Shown: one piece after another, positions 34,468-43,665 of the stretch | How positions within the stretch are numbered: the stretch's first letter is position 1 | Layout of the letters: every line of letters begins with the position of its first letter | From: Methylobacteriaceae bacterium | GTDB taxonomy: Bacteria; Pseudomonadota; Alphaproteobacteria; Rhizobiales; Beijerinckiaceae | DNA length: 64,000 nucleotides | Assembly: GCA_020638135.1 (NCBI GenBank) | Contig: JACKJE010000007.1 | Span: forward strand, 72,208-136,207 | Direction of reading: 5' to 3' | Position numbers and translations under genes: made by a program | Notes under the pieces: generated by a model | What the model saw: the letters and a program-made list of their open reading frames with translations, nothing else | Database searches by the model: none | What the model was told of the DNA's origin: nothing

Positions 34468-34686
34468 TCAGGCGATCGCGCGGGCGCGGTCGTGGAGCGC
34501 TTCTTTGGCGGCCGCCTGGGCGTCCGCGATGTCGGAGGCGTCGCGCTCGAGTTCGTCCATCACCTGGTCGACGATATGGGCGTTCGCCGGGTCGTTCGGG
34601 TCGAATTCCGGGAAATTGTCGTCATCGAGGATGCCGTGCGGCTGCGCGACGATGGCGCGAGCATCTTTATGGGACATGTGGTTCAT
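34468..34686 (-). CDS. small acidic protein, 72 aa
   Basis: An Asp/Ala-rich small protein (DDDNFPEFDPNDPANAHIVDQV), family unknown. It opens the second segment of the vir cluster after a 196-bp gap that carries a 17-bp ACGGAAT palindrome. It may be a regulator or a chaperone for VirB5. Confidence 0.5.
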   Translation of the reverse strand: MNHMSHKDARAIVAQPHGILDDDNFPEFDPNDPANAHIVDQVMDELERDASDIADAQAAAKEALHDRARAIA

Positions 34687-34795
34687 TGATCGCCTCGTTT
34701 GATAGCAGCGCCGGGCAGCCGACGCTGATGCAGGGAGACGGATTCACCGATACGCGAGACGGGCTGGCCGTACGGAAGAGTGGAGCCGCCGGCGC

Positions 34796-34812
34796 ACGGA
34801 ATAATATTCCGT
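34796..34812. promoter_or_regulatory. 17-bp palindrome ACGGAAT-AAT-ATTCCGT
   Basis: Perfect arms (34796-34802 and 34806-34812) lie in the gap between virB4 and the 34686 gene, 110 bp upstream of the latter. It is the most symmetrical copy of the element's recurrent motif and a plausible operator for the virB5-virB9 segment. Confidence 0.55.
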
Positions 34813-34882
34813 TGGACGTCCATGCGCCGGGATCAAGTGTGGCCGGTACGGAGTATCCTGTAAAGAGGCAGTTACTCCGCTT

Positions 34883-37417
34883 TCAGGCGGCTTTCTTGGC
34901 GAATTCGCCAGACAGGTAGGACGGAACGAATTCGCGATCGCCGTACTTGTCGCGGGCCTCCCGCATCTCGCGGACTGCGAGCGCTCCGGAATTGAAGATC
35001 TTCATGTACTGGCCGAGAATCCGGAAATCGATGTTCAGGATCGCGGATTCTCCCGTGCTGTATTTCTTGACGAGCACGGCGTAAGGGAATTCGCGGTAGT
35101 CTTTGCCGATGACGAAGTCGATTTCTGCTTCGCTCAGGCCCCATGTGGCGTAGTCGGAGGCCTGCGAGTTCCGGTTACGGAAGAAAAAGACTGTTTGGCA
35201 CTGCTGACGGATCATGTCTCCGACGCCGGTTGCATCGACAGCGTTCGGAGTCTGAAAGGCCAAGATAAAGCTTTGCCTGAGTTTTCTACCCTCCCTGAGT
35301 CCGACGTTCAGGAAGTTACTGGTGAACAGGGCCGATGACGAAATCATAGGCGCGGTCTCGTCGATGAAGATCAGCGACGGGTCGCCAGTTTCCTGAGAAA
35401 CCGTGCGGATTTTGTGCACGAAATAGTCGATGACCGGAGGGGCGAGCTTGGGATCGGACAGAACGGTCGTCATGTCCAGGCCAACGAGGCGCCGGGTTTT
35501 CAGGTCGAGGCTGTCGGTTTCTCCGTTGAAGTAATTTCCGAACTGTAAGGGGTCGCCCCACGGGGCGACGTTGCGTCGCATCCGGCCGCCGGCCTCGAAG
35601 ACGAGGTCGGAGAGGGTGGTCAGGGTGCGATGGCGTTCATCCAGATTGGGGTCGAAGATGGTCTGGATGGCGCGGGCGATTTCGCCTTCGTCCTTGGCGT
35701 CGTGGGCTTCGCCGATCAGGGCGAGCCAGCGCCGCAGGAAAGTCCGGTTTGCGGGCGTGTCCTGCATTTTGAGCGGGTTCATCTGGATCCGGCGGCCGGC
35801 GTCGTCGAACGTCAGATATTCGCCTCCGGAGCAGCGGACGAAGGATTCACAGCCTGAAAGGCGGTCGAAAAGGTAGACGCGTAGGTTCGGGATCGACAAC
35901 GCCATGGCGGCGGCAAACGTCACCATCACGGTCTTGCCGGAGCCTGTGGGGCCGATCGCGAGGCAATGGGCGACGGTTTCCTTGTCGGCGCCCGTCTCGG
36001 CCGACATTTGTGACGGCTCGGCGTGGAACTGGAAGGCGTAAGGCTGGCCGTCGACGGTCGGAAGGAAGCAGATTGGGCGCTGAGCCCAGTTGGAGGTCAG
36101 GATGCCTTCGTTCGGGCGCTGCAGATAGAGGTTGCTTGCGACGTTCGAGGACAGGTACCGGAATAGCCGCGGCCACTGCTTGTCCGCCGGGAACTGCGAG
36201 AACCATGTCGCCTGAGCATGTATGCCCTCGCGGACAGTCGTCGCGCCTGTGGCGGCTAGCGCGGCGTGGACGCTGGCTTCGCTTTCGAGGCATTCGTCCG
36301 GAGTGCGCCCATAGACGAGGATCCAGGCTGCATAGTCATGCAGCGTTGCACGGTTTGCTGAATCCTGGCCTTCGATCATCGTCAGCACGTCGTCTATTTC
36401 GTAACTGGCGTTGGTCGATAGGCGCATGAACGGCGCGTTCGCGCGCTCGATCTTGAGATTGAGCATATCGCGGGAGGGATCGTGGGGCCTGACGGCCTGA
36501 TAGACCGTCATTTCTATGGGCAGGCCCAGGACCGTGCGCATTACCTGTTCCGACGTCTTGTCGCCGCAGTCACGCAGGCCAACGATGACGGCGTAGCGGT
36601 TTTCGCGTCCATTGGAGAAGCGGATCATTCCGCGCTTCTCGTTCTTCGTGAACGAGATGCGGTCGGCTGTCAGGAGGCGCGAGACGCGATCCTGCCACGC
36701 AATGCCGGTTGGCGTCGGGTGGCTGATTGGAGAGCAGAGGCGAGCGAGAAAGGCGAGCGGGCCGCGCTCGAGCTCGTAGGGTGTCGCTGCGCGGCGGGTT
36801 GGCTCCTGGAGAACCGTGACGCTGTAAAGCGACATGGTGTTACGAAAGAAGCCAATCGCCTTCTCAAACTTTTGGCCGGCCTCTTCGTAATTTTTCGCTG
36901 TCAGGCTGATCAATGCATAGGTGCGCAGCTGAAAAATACGGTCGAAGCGGCTGTTCCAGGCAGTCTGGACCTTGTCGAGCAGGGGAATGGGGTGCTTGGG
37001 CGGCGCTTCGATCTGGCGCGGCGACTTCAACTGGAAGAATCGCATCTCGTCGACGCCGTTCTTGAAGGCGTCGTCGAGCATGATCTTTCGCGCGTGAAAC
37101 AGGTCGAGGCGGCCAAGGCCCGCGCCGTCCGTGTAGGCGGCCAGCGAAAGCTCCGCCCCGCCTATCTCGACGACCTGCGCCCAGGTGTCGTTGATGCAGG
37201 CGATCGTCTTGCCGTCGGGCATGAGCCGCAGGAATGGCAGAAAATCGGCAAGTGAATTCTGTTGTGGCGGCGGCTGGAGACGGTCTGCGATCGACGGGAT
37301 GGCAAAAGCTGCGCCTGCGACAGCTGCGCCGGCGCCAAGGAGCGTCCCGAGGATCTTGAACAGACCGGCGTTGTTGACGACGAGATTGATCGTTTCTGCA
37401 ACGGAATCAGAAAGCAT
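34883..37417 (-). CDS. virB4: VirB4 family conjugation ATPase
   Basis: An 844-aa protein with a hydrophobic N-terminal stretch (FKILGTLLGAGAAVAGAAFAI). The large VirB4 N-domain follows, then the RecA-like ATPase with Walker A IGPTGSGKT near residue 487 and Walker B LIFIDETAP near 681. VirB4 powers pilus biogenesis and substrate transfer at the inner membrane. It is full length and without breaks. It lies 67 bp downstream of virB3, with an inverted repeat GACGGAC/GTCCGTC in between. Confidence 0.95.
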   Translation of the reverse strand: MLSDSVAETINLVVNNAGLFKILGTLLGAGAAVAGAAFAIPSIADRLQPPPQQNSLADFLPFLRLMPDGKTIACINDTWAQVVEIGGAELSLAAYTDGAGLGRLDLFHARKIMLDDAFKNGVDEMRFFQLKSPRQIEAPPKHPIPLLDKVQTAWNSRFDRIFQLRTYALISLTAKNYEEAGQKFEKAIGFFRNTMSLYSVTVLQEPTRRAATPYELERGPLAFLARLCSPISHPTPTGIAWQDRVSRLLTADRISFTKNEKRGMIRFSNGRENRYAVIVGLRDCGDKTSEQVMRTVLGLPIEMTVYQAVRPHDPSRDMLNLKIERANAPFMRLSTNASYEIDDVLTMIEGQDSANRATLHDYAAWILVYGRTPDECLESEASVHAALAATGATTVREGIHAQATWFSQFPADKQWPRLFRYLSSNVASNLYLQRPNEGILTSNWAQRPICFLPTVDGQPYAFQFHAEPSQMSAETGADKETVAHCLAIGPTGSGKTVMVTFAAAMALSIPNLRVYLFDRLSGCESFVRCSGGEYLTFDDAGRRIQMNPLKMQDTPANRTFLRRWLALIGEAHDAKDEGEIARAIQTIFDPNLDERHRTLTTLSDLVFEAGGRMRRNVAPWGDPLQFGNYFNGETDSLDLKTRRLVGLDMTTVLSDPKLAPPVIDYFVHKIRTVSQETGDPSLIFIDETAPMISSSALFTSNFLNVGLREGRKLRQSFILAFQTPNAVDATGVGDMIRQQCQTVFFFRNRNSQASDYATWGLSEAEIDFVIGKDYREFPYAVLVKKYSTGESAILNIDFRILGQYMKIFNSGALAVREMREARDKYGDREFVPSYLSGEFAKKAA

Positions 37418-37427
37418 GGGGACGCCT

Positions 37428-37449
37428 GACGGACAAATGTTGGTCCGTC
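37428..37449. promoter_or_regulatory. inverted repeat GACGGAC-N8-GTCCGTC before virB4
   Basis: Arms lie at 37428-37434 and 37443-37449, 11 bp upstream of the virB4 start. The left arm extends to the 11-mer GACGGACAAAT also found at 16253. It could be an operator or an RNA hairpin covering the virB4 ribosome binding site. Confidence 0.45.
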
Positions 37450-37484
37450 GATGATGCCGTGCGCCCTACCGATCTGCAAGGCAA

Positions 37485-37784
37485 TTACGGATGGTATTCG
37501 GCCTCGTATGTCGGCCCGATCGCGTGCGCCTTTCGAATTGTCGAATGGAACGTCGCCATCAGCGTCGAAAGGTGCGGCTCGCGATTGTAGAGGCCGATCA
37601 ATCCGACGTGGATCACGATCAGCAGGAGCATGAAAAACACCGGAAAAGGCAGGTCCGCCAGCGACGCGACCGTAAACATGATCGTGCATATGCCGATCGA
37701 TACGAATGCCGGGCCCTCGGGCGCGCCGGCGAACTGCTTGGGCATCGAAATCGGTCGGAAGATCTTTACCTGGATGTCCTGCAT
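37485..37784 (-). CDS. virB3: VirB3 family membrane protein
   Basis: A 99-aa protein with two adjacent transmembrane segments (FVSIGICTIMFTVASLADL and VFFMLLLIVIHVGLIGLY). The VirB3 pattern is present: a basic N-terminus with an IFRPISMP-like box, and a short charged tail after YNREPHL. VirB3 works with VirB4 at the inner membrane. Order virB2-virB3-virB4 is kept, apart from one extra gene between virB2 and virB3. Confidence 0.88.
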   Translation of the reverse strand: MQDIQVKIFRPISMPKQFAGAPEGPAFVSIGICTIMFTVASLADLPFPVFFMLLLIVIHVGLIGLYNREPHLSTLMATFHSTIRKAHAIGPTYEAEYHP

Positions 37785-37806
37785 GTCGGGTCGCGGGGTT
37801 TGTTGA

Positions 37807-38109
37807 TCAGACAGGTATTGGGCGGATAAATGCGAGCAGGGTCAAGTCGAGGCCTGCAAGCGGTACGCCGATGGCGAAGAAGGCGACATAGCGGGCAATG
37901 GCGTGGGAGTTCGCAAAGCTGATCGCGGCGAACGACGGAAGAACGAGAGCTGCTGCGAGGATTTCTCCGAGCACGATTGCATCTGGCGAGAGCGAAAGCG
38001 AAACCCAGCCTGTTCGAATGGAAATGGACAGTAGAAGCAGCTCGACGAGTGCAATTGCGAAATAGATTGCGGTCGGCGTGAGGCCGGGTTTTTCGAGCAA
38101 TTTGTCCAT
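37807..38109 (-). CDS. small membrane protein between virB2 and virB3, 100 aa
   Basis: Three hydrophobic segments (AIYFAIALVELLLLSISI, GEILAAALVLPSFAAISF, YVAFFAIGVPLAGLDLTLLAFI). No VirB family fits. It begins just after a strong hairpin that follows virB2, and it ends 22 bp before virB3. It may be an element-specific inner-membrane partner of the pilus machinery. Confidence 0.6.
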   Translation of the reverse strand: MDKLLEKPGLTPTAIYFAIALVELLLLSISIRTGWVSLSLSPDAIVLGEILAAALVLPSFAAISFANSHAIARYVAFFAIGVPLAGLDLTLLAFIRPIPV

Positions 38110-38126
38110 AGTGGGTCGTCCCTTAC

Positions 38127-38153
38127 GTCCGGGGATCAGATCGATCCCCGGAC
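38127..38153 (-). other. strong mRNA hairpin downstream of virB2
   Basis: GTCCGGGGATC (38127-38137) and GATCCCCGGAC (38143-38153) form 11 perfect pairs around AGATC. It lies 21 bp past the virB2 stop and 17 bp before the next start codon. No T-run follows, so it is more likely an mRNA stabiliser or attenuator that lets pilin exceed the downstream products. Confidence 0.65.
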
Positions 38154-38174
38154 CGAACTATTGACAAGTACATA

Positions 38175-38534
38175 TTATTTGGCGAAAGTATCGCCGAGGT
38201 CAGCGGGATTGAAGCTGATCGATCCACTTGAAGTATTGCCAGTAGTAGCGAAAGAAATAAACGCTGCGGCAGCACTCAATAGTACGAGCCCGCCGATCAA
38301 GCCCGCCAGATGCTTGAAGTTGAAGCGGCCGAAATACGCCATTACTGCAATGGCGACGATGCCGAAGCCAGCAATAATGAACGCAATAGTGCGAACATTC
38401 TGGAAAGTAGTGTTCGCCTTGGTCTGCAGATTGGCGAAAATGTCGGTCGAGCCGGTCGCAAATGCTGGCTCGACGCAGAGCACTGCGGCGATGGCGATCG
38501 CGATGAGCGCGATCACGGCGTTCTTGGACTTCAT
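38175..38534 (-). CDS. virB2: VirB2 family major pilin
   Basis: A 119-aa protein with an N-terminal signal segment (AVIALIAIAIAAVLCVEPAFA). The mature pilin has two hydrophobic helices (IAFIIAGFGIVAIAVMAYFG and LAGLIGGLVLLSAAAAFISF) joined by the short polar loop typical of TrbC/VirB2. It is the first gene of the virB operon. The 114-bp gap upstream contains CGGAAAATCCGT, also found before the 16318 gene, and probably the operon promoter. Confidence 0.9.
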   Translation of the reverse strand: MKSKNAVIALIAIAIAAVLCVEPAFATGSTDIFANLQTKANTTFQNVRTIAFIIAGFGIVAIAVMAYFGRFNFKHLAGLIGGLVLLSAAAAFISFATTGNTSSGSISFNPADLGDTFAK

Positions 38535-38648
38535 GGCGGCATCCTGGGTTGCGGGTTGCGTTACTCCGGCGATGGAAGCGGCCGGAGCAATCGCAATTAT
38601 CCGTTTTTCCGCGCGATCCGTCTAGATGCGGAAAATCCGTCAGGATGA

Positions 38649-39908
38649 TTACGGCGGGGATGACCCGAGGCCGTAGCTCGATCCCGGCATTTTGTCGGGG
38701 TCGTGAAAGTGTGGCCCGATGTCGCTGTTGAGGATCAGGGAGGGCATTCCGATCCCGCCGAGGTTCTCTTCGGACGTGATGTTCGTGGCGACCACGCGAA
38801 ACCAGGCCTCGGGCTCGCCGGCATTCCGCATGAGGAACATGCACAGATTTGCGGCTGTGCGCGCCGCCCGGATCTCGCGGCTGTCTGGGCCGTCGCCGAT
38901 CTGGTAGAGCATGATGATCGGGATATTGGCGTCGACGGCTGTCTTTTGGATTGTTTGCGCGACGCGGGCCAGGAACACATCCGTCGGCTCCCGTTGCTGC
39001 CTGCCCTCGATCAACTGCCAGTAATCGATGATTGCGGCGCGCGCTCCCTTGACGCGCGTCTGGTACAGGATTTCGTGGCGGATCATGTCGGCGGTCAGCT
39101 TGGTGCCGTGGATATATTCGCAGAACCGGCGACCGTTCGATGGCGGGAGGGTCTGGACTGTGATTCCGAGATCCCGCGAATTGATGCCGAGCTCTCTGGC
39201 GACCTTGAGGGCCTCGATGTCATCGTCGCGGCGCTCGAGGGTAAAGACGGCGTGCGGGATTTCCTGCTGCTCGAGGTTGTAGCTGATCGTCGCGGCAAGC
39301 GTTGTCTTCCCGATCTTGCCGAAGCCGCCGATCATCGTGACACTGGGCGCTGGAAGACCGCCATTTGTGGCGGTATCGATTGCTTTGAGGCCTGTGGGCA
39401 CCCGCGCCGACCGGACGCCGGCGAGGAGGCGGCGGGCGAGGCGATCACGCGTTTCGGAGGCCGGAACGGCTCGCTGGGAATAGGATGCGTCATTGAGATT
39501 TCGCATCAGGCCGTCGACGGTTTGTTCCCAGGTATCCGGGTTCTGCTCGGCAGAAAAGACGGCGTCCCGCATGATCGCGATTGCGCGATCGCGGCGCCGT
39601 TCGGAAGAAATTCGCGCCGCAGCCTCGCGCACGGCGTCGACGTTGGCCGTGGCGTCGAGCGAAAGCTTCCGCAGAAGGCCGACATCGAGATCGAAGGCGC
39701 AAGCAGTGACGGTCTTTGGGGTGATCGGGAGGCCTTGTGAGGCGACCTGCTTGATGTGGATCCAGATATTCGCGCAATTGTCGTCCCGAAAGTCCTCAGG
39801 TGCGAGCTGACGGACGTCGTCGTAGAGCGAGGGGTCGCGGAGGACGGAGCCGATGATCTCGCGTTCGAGATCGTCCGTGCCGCTGGGTGCGTCGAAGGGA
39901 GTGGCCAT
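38649..39908 (-). CDS. dnaB: DnaB-like replicative helicase
   Basis: A 419-aa hexameric-helicase-type protein. It has an N-terminal helical domain (LEREIIGSVLRDPSLYDDV), a linker helix, then a RecA-like core with Walker A GGFGKIGKTT near residue 194 and Walker B AAIIDYWQLIEG near 296. It is somewhat shorter than chromosomal DnaB (about 460-500 aa). It is third in the unit relaxase, hypothetical, dnaB. It could drive replication of the transferred strand or of an excised circle. Confidence 0.85.
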   Translation of the reverse strand: MATPFDAPSGTDDLEREIIGSVLRDPSLYDDVRQLAPEDFRDDNCANIWIHIKQVASQGLPITPKTVTACAFDLDVGLLRKLSLDATANVDAVREAAARISSERRRDRAIAIMRDAVFSAEQNPDTWEQTVDGLMRNLNDASYSQRAVPASETRDRLARRLLAGVRSARVPTGLKAIDTATNGGLPAPSVTMIGGFGKIGKTTLAATISYNLEQQEIPHAVFTLERRDDDIEALKVARELGINSRDLGITVQTLPPSNGRRFCEYIHGTKLTADMIRHEILYQTRVKGARAAIIDYWQLIEGRQQREPTDVFLARVAQTIQKTAVDANIPIIMLYQIGDGPDSREIRAARTAANLCMFLMRNAGEPEAWFRVVATNITSEENLGGIGMPSLILNSDIGPHFHDPDKMPGSSYGLGSSPP

Positions 39909-39930
39909 TGATGAGCCGATCTGTTGGGTG

Positions 39931-40710
39931 TCAGGAAATGACGAGGCAGCCGGGGTCAGCGTCTGTTGTCGGCGGCGTTTCGCCGTTGTTGGGCATCTCG
40001 TACGTGATCTCGCCGGTTGTCAGGCGATAGAGCTTGCGGCGGACACCCTTTGGCCAAGGCGCGTTCGGGTTTGAGTCTGGGGCCTCCCAGCCGAGAAATT
40101 CGGTCCGTGCGGCTTCTGGATTGACGGGTGGCTTGTACCGCAGGACCCGGGTCGGGAACCGGCGCGCGGACGGTGCGCCGATGCTCACGGAGGATGCTGA
40201 GAGGGCAGCCTTGCGTAGGATCGCGATGATATAGGCCTTCGGCTCGCCGGGTCTGGCCTGCGCTGCGACAGTGATGGCGTTGATGACGGCTTCATGGCCG
40301 TAGGTTGCGGCCTGGGCGTAATAGAAACTGACAGCCTGCTTTTCCGTCATCCCTCCGAGCGAGAACAGCGTCTGCTGGATTGGCGTAAGTGGTGCGGCGG
40401 GCTTGGTGTTGCGAAGCTTTTCGAGCTTCTTGTCCATCTTGGCGAGGTCGTCCGGCGAGACGGCGTCCCATGGGTCGATGGGCTCTGCGTCGCTCGGAAA
40501 GGCGATCCGGCCGCGCGAGAAAACGAAATGCGACGATAGATGAGCCTTGGCGTTGGTCCAGGCGAGATCGTCCATCTTGATGATGCTGCGCGCTTCGGGC
40601 TCGCTGATTGAGGAGCCGCGCTCGATCAGCGCGGCGGCGAGCTTGACCGCGGCGTTGATGTGTCGTTGCGGATATGCAGCGATCGCGATGATGTCTGTTG
40701 GTTTGAGCAT
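39931..40710 (-). CDS. hypothetical protein between relaxase and dnaB, 259 aa
   Basis: A soluble protein with a helix-turn-helix-like first 60 residues (ISEPEARSIIKMDDLAWTNAK). A conserved-looking middle segment (VSFYYAQAATYGHEAVINAI...KAYIIAILRKA) resembles the general shape of DnaD/DnaT-like primosome domains. It is 8 bp after the relaxase gene and 22 bp before dnaB. A helicase-loader or initiator role is a reasonable guess from context only. Confidence 0.5.
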   Translation of the reverse strand: MLKPTDIIAIAAYPQRHINAAVKLAAALIERGSSISEPEARSIIKMDDLAWTNAKAHLSSHFVFSRGRIAFPSDAEPIDPWDAVSPDDLAKMDKKLEKLRNTKPAAPLTPIQQTLFSLGGMTEKQAVSFYYAQAATYGHEAVINAITVAAQARPGEPKAYIIAILRKAALSASSVSIGAPSARRFPTRVLRYKPPVNPEAARTEFLGWEAPDSNPNAPWPKGVRRKLYRLTTGEITYEMPNNGETPPTTDADPGCLVIS

Positions 40711-40718
40711 TCGGGGGC

Positions 40719-43622
40719 CTATCGGCTGGGGCCGCGGTCTTTGGTGGGCTGCATGAACATGGCGATGCGGCGCCGTTTACGGCGCTTGAGGGCATCGAGC
40801 TGTTCTTGAGAGGCGCGGGGCGGCTCTGGCGGCGGTTCGCTTGCGCGTGGCGCGGCCGACGTCTTTTGGGGGGTTGCTGGCGGGGTCGGCTTGCGGTCAG
40901 AGGAAACGGGGGCCTTTTCGGTCACGACGCGCTTGATCTCACGCGTGACTGAAGGTTCTGGCTTGGCGGCGGTAACATCTCGGGCTGGGGGCGGCGGCAC
41001 GGCGACCGGCATTGCCGGCTGTTGCGTCTGCGTGGTCGCCGGTTCTGTTCTGGGCGTTGGAGGGGCTGGCGCCTTTTCGGGTAGGGGTTTGTCCTGAGAC
41101 TGGGTCGCTTGCGGGGTCTGGGCCTTGCCTGCTGGGATCTTGGAGGCGTGAGCAGCCGCTGTCTGAAGAGCGGGACGAGACGCGGTATTTTGCACCGGAG
41201 CAGCGCGCGGCGCTGGAGCGGGCGCCGGCGTTTGGCTTGTGGACTGCGCCGGGATCGGTCTGGCGGCCGGCTGTGCCTTTGGCGGGGTGTATGGCCGGTC
41301 GTCGATAAGAGAGGACGTGGTCACACGCGGCGACTTTTCGGCGTTCATGGCCGCAAGGCGGGCGTCGCGCGCTGCGTCATCCTGCTTTTGCCATTCGTAA
41401 TGGCGGATTTTGTCCTGCTGCGTTTGTGTGATCTTGCGCGCACGGAACATCAGCTCATTGACGTTGCCGAACACCCGGCCGGCGGTGCTCTTGAACGGCG
41501 TCTTGGTGCCCGGCGGGACCGGCGCGTAGCGCTTCACCGGCTTTGGCGTTGTGACGTAGTTCGGTTCGGCGGCAGGGGCAGGTGTGGCTTGAGGAGCCGG
41601 CGGCATTTGTTTTCGAATGGTGTCGGCCGTCGCGATATACCCGTCCATCGTAACATCGACGCCAGACTGGAGGAGGCTCGTGTAGCCGCTCGCCAGCGCG
41701 ACGAGATTGTCGATCATCTTGATTTTTTGCGGATGGACGCTGCCGACGGTGCCGTGGAGCAGTTGGCTCATGCTGTCGCCGATCACGGGGCCTCGGGCGG
41801 TGGTCAGAGCTTCGGCGTATTCGATCATCTGTTGCTGTGTCAGACGCAAGTTCGCCGCTTCGATCCGAGGTCCAGCGACATACTTGTCGGCCATAGCGGT
41901 CAGGAACTCGGCGACTTCGGGGAAGTCACGCAAACGACTTTTGCCGGGCGCGTCATACTTCGAGCGGATCCGCTCGATCGCGACCGCGGCGGCCGCAGCG
42001 TCCGCGTCCAGCACGCGAGATTTGAACCAGGCGTTGCGCCACCGGGCGCGCGCTTCGATGAGCATGTAGTGCGCCGGATGGTCGAAGGTCTTCCACCGGA
42101 CGGCCTCGCTGTCGAAGCGAATTTGTTGTGCGGGCGGCGGGAAGAGCGCCTTCAGCGGAAAGCGCTTGTCGAGACTGTCGGTTATGCGCTGCCACTGTGC
42201 ATCGATTGTCTTTTCGCCTGAGACGCTCGTTTGGCCCTTCTTTTCCTTCGCGTATTCATTCGGCTTCATCCGCTGGATCGGATCAACCTCGATACCCATC
42301 GCCTTGTAGCTTCGCGGGTCAAGGCGCTTTTCGTGGCCGCGAGCCTTCAGCATATCATTGGCGAGCTTGGCGTAGGCTTTTCGGGCAGTCTCGGGCCAAC
42401 CCTTATCATTGAGCGAACGAACTTTTGATTGCTCGAATGGGTATTTTATCCGGAGTGTCCGTTTGCTGTCCCGAGCGGCCTTGGCGTAGGCGAAGTCCCA
42501 GACTTGGGCACCAGTTTCGGGATTCAAAATCTGGCGCGCTGGCCGCTCGCTGAACACGATGTGCGCGTGATAGTTGCGGTCATCGCTGGTTGCTTCGGGC
42601 TTGTGGACTACAGCCCAGAAAGGCACGTCGGTTTTCGAGCCGTCGTCGGCTTTCAGGTTTCGAAACTGACTGTCGCAGAACGATTTGAGGAGCGCGAGTC
42701 GGTCGTCTGCCGAAAGTTCGTATGGGAGGGAGATAATGAGGCGCATCTGGATGCGCCCGCCACGACCGGGCGTCCAGTAGCAGAACTTGGACGATCCCTT
42801 GATCGATTTGAGATATTCATAAACGGCAGGTGCGCGCGCCTCGGTGAGTTTTAGCTGGCCGAGCAGCTGGTGGGTCTTTTGATTGTCGCCCTTGCCGACG
42901 GTGATTTCTCGCGGAGGCAGGGCGGCAGCGGCAAGGAGTTCCGGAGGCGCAGCAGGATCATTGAAGATGCGGGCCCAGGTTTCAGGATCTTTGCCTGGAT
43001 CGATAGAAAGCAGATGCGTGCGCGGTTCGCGCTCGTGGGCTTCGACCGCCTCCCAAAATTTGAGGCGGCTGTCGTAGTCGGCAGGCAGGTTGCCGTACAT
43101 GGAGAGCCCCTCGCCGTCGCGGGCGGCAGCTTCGATCGCAGTTTTGCGCTCGATATATTCCTGGCCTTGGACCGCAAGGTCGACGTCTTGTGGCAGCCGT
43201 TGGCTCGAAATTGGACCCGCGTGTTCGAGAAAGCGCGCTTGCGCCTGCGCAAAAAGCTCGGGCGCGTCCTCGCGCTCGATGTAGGATTCATGCGCGGCCG
43301 CGGAGCCCTCGCGCTCTCCGGTGAGGAGGCGGGTAAACGGGGACGTCTTGCTGACGGTCGTCAACGCGAAATGGAAGGTTTCGGCGCCGGCCGCCGATTT
43401 TGGCTTCGTTGTCGGGGCGACGCCTGGGCGATCGAGGGCTTTGTAGATCCCCGCGGCAAGGCCTCGCAGCAGCGTTGTTCCGCGTGGCGACGGAGAAACA
43501 TACGGCTTGAGCGGCTGGAACAGGGTAATTTCCCGTTTCATCCGTGCGACCTGCTTGGCGACGCGCGCTTGCATGCGCGTCTCCTTCTTGATCGCCTCGG
43601 CTATCGGGTCTTTTTGGGCCAT
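40719..43622 (-). CDS. MobA/MobL-type conjugative relaxase (MOBQ)
   Basis: A 967-aa protein. The candidate catalytic Tyr lies in REGSAAAHESYIERED (Tyr114). The metal-binding HxH lies in DDRNYHAHIVFSERP (His352, His354), the motif III of MOBQ relaxases. Residues 360-720 are helical. Residues from about 790 onward are a Pro/Ala-rich tail. The relaxase nicks oriT, stays bound to the strand and is exported through the channel. The 156-bp gap to its right (43623-43778) is the best place in this window for an oriT, though I cannot point to a nic site. Confidence 0.85.
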   Translation of the reverse strand: MAQKDPIAEAIKKETRMQARVAKQVARMKREITLFQPLKPYVSPSPRGTTLLRGLAAGIYKALDRPGVAPTTKPKSAAGAETFHFALTTVSKTSPFTRLLTGEREGSAAAHESYIEREDAPELFAQAQARFLEHAGPISSQRLPQDVDLAVQGQEYIERKTAIEAAARDGEGLSMYGNLPADYDSRLKFWEAVEAHEREPRTHLLSIDPGKDPETWARIFNDPAAPPELLAAAALPPREITVGKGDNQKTHQLLGQLKLTEARAPAVYEYLKSIKGSSKFCYWTPGRGGRIQMRLIISLPYELSADDRLALLKSFCDSQFRNLKADDGSKTDVPFWAVVHKPEATSDDRNYHAHIVFSERPARQILNPETGAQVWDFAYAKAARDSKRTLRIKYPFEQSKVRSLNDKGWPETARKAYAKLANDMLKARGHEKRLDPRSYKAMGIEVDPIQRMKPNEYAKEKKGQTSVSGEKTIDAQWQRITDSLDKRFPLKALFPPPAQQIRFDSEAVRWKTFDHPAHYMLIEARARWRNAWFKSRVLDADAAAAAVAIERIRSKYDAPGKSRLRDFPEVAEFLTAMADKYVAGPRIEAANLRLTQQQMIEYAEALTTARGPVIGDSMSQLLHGTVGSVHPQKIKMIDNLVALASGYTSLLQSGVDVTMDGYIATADTIRKQMPPAPQATPAPAAEPNYVTTPKPVKRYAPVPPGTKTPFKSTAGRVFGNVNELMFRARKITQTQQDKIRHYEWQKQDDAARDARLAAMNAEKSPRVTTSSLIDDRPYTPPKAQPAARPIPAQSTSQTPAPAPAPRAAPVQNTASRPALQTAAAHASKIPAGKAQTPQATQSQDKPLPEKAPAPPTPRTEPATTQTQQPAMPVAVPPPPARDVTAAKPEPSVTREIKRVVTEKAPVSSDRKPTPPATPQKTSAAPRASEPPPEPPRASQEQLDALKRRKRRRIAMFMQPTKDRGPSR

Positions 43623-43665
43623 GGCGCATTATGCCAGAGCCCTTGTGATGCGGAAAGCTTGTGTT

